5,161 bases of DNA from an uncultured Prevotella sp. (GTDB lineage: Bacteria > Bacteroidota > Bacteroidia > Bacteroidales > Bacteroidaceae). Shown piece by piece: positions 4,923-5,161 of the stretch. The stretch covers positions 1-5,161 of the forward strand of contig CAAGLS010000126.1 in NCBI GenBank assembly GCA_900770845.1, read 5' to 3'. Numbering within the stretch: the first letter of the stretch is position 1; every line of letters begins with the position of its first letter. The position numbers and the translations under genes were made by a program. The notes beneath the pieces were generated by a model that worked only from the letters and a program-made list of their open reading frames with translations, did no database searches and was not told the origin of the DNA.

Positions 4923-5161
4923 ATGAGGAATGTTCTCACCTACGTACTGTCCATCACGCCGGTTGCCTTTCTGATTGTCTTCTTGGCAGTCGTCATACGC
5001 GTCTATGGCATCGACGCACTCTCCGGGCCGAGCCAGTTGGTGCTCATCGTCTCCACGGGCATCGCCGCCCTTATCGCCATGCTCCATTTCGGCAAGAAAT
5101 GGCAGGAGCTGGAAGCCGAAATCAACCGCGCCGTGGGCAGCATCGGCTCGCCCATCGTCAT
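4923..5161 (+). CDS. nhaC: Na+/H+ antiporter NhaC family, N-terminal part (cut by the window edge)
   Basis: The frame gives 79 complete codons before the window ends. NhaC antiporters sit in the inner membrane and exchange internal sodium for external protons, supporting sodium and pH homeostasis. The segment begins MRNVLTYVLSITPV, with a first membrane helix at about 5-27, then VYGIDALSGPSQLVL (27-41), whose DALSG-x-SQ core resembles the start of Bacteroidetes NhaC proteins, and a second helix at about 38-57. A charged loop KKWQELEAEI (58-67) and AVGSIGSPIV, the expected beginning of the next helix, follow. The ATG at 4923 is chosen because the family normally begins just before the first helix. 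An in-frame ATG at 4824 would add 33 residues that are not hydrophobic and match nothing I know. Catalytic regions lie beyond the window. Other polytopic carriers are possible but less likely. Confidence 0.75.
   Translation, partial: MRNVLTYVLSITPVAFLIVFLAVVIRVYGIDALSGPSQLVLIVSTGIAALIAMLHFGKKWQELEAEINRAVGSIGSPIV

Noticed and set aside
1..5161. CRISPR array, toxin-antitoxin, defence or phage genes
   Set aside because: No regularly spaced repeats and no proteins of those classes were found in any frame.

Overview
The window looks like a chromosomal segment from a high-GC member of the Bacteroidales, most likely Prevotella or a close relative. Three things point there: the protein families and their sequence style (a Bacteroidetes-type ISAon1/ISL3-like transposase, an RsmA with an NYPY motif, a PepD-type dipeptidase); the absence of Shine-Dalgarno sequences before the genes; and two good matches to the Bacteroidetes promoter (TTTG, about 20 bp, TAnnTTTG) placed right in front of genes. 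The genus is an inference.

Layout, all on the + strand. Bases 1-77 are a short flank with inverted repeats and no convincing gene. Bases 78-869 are a 5'-truncated, probably dead transposase. Bases 870-1241 hold the element's presumed right edge and a gene-free stretch ending in the rsmA promoter. Then come rsmA/ksgA (1242-2036, 16S rRNA adenine dimethyltransferase), a polytopic membrane protein of the LPG-synthase-TM/UPF0104 (YbhN-like) family with its own promoter (2114-3121), a pepD-type metallodipeptidase (3208-4662), and the first 79 codons of an NhaC-type Na+/H+ antiporter (4923 to the window edge).

The four host genes are co-directional, but the gaps of 77, 86 and 260 bp, with a promoter before the second gene and a strong inverted repeat after pepD, suggest separate or only loosely coupled transcription units rather than one tight operon. 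They are housekeeping functions: ribosome maturation, envelope lipid handling (inferred), peptide turnover and sodium/proton exchange. No shared pathway is visible.

I did not find a clear new biological system. The least explained part is the 260-bp gap between pepD and nhaC, where much of the sequence can be placed in inverted repeats, including two helices in pseudoknot order. The other item worth checking is an 8-bp direct repeat flanking the transposase remnant.
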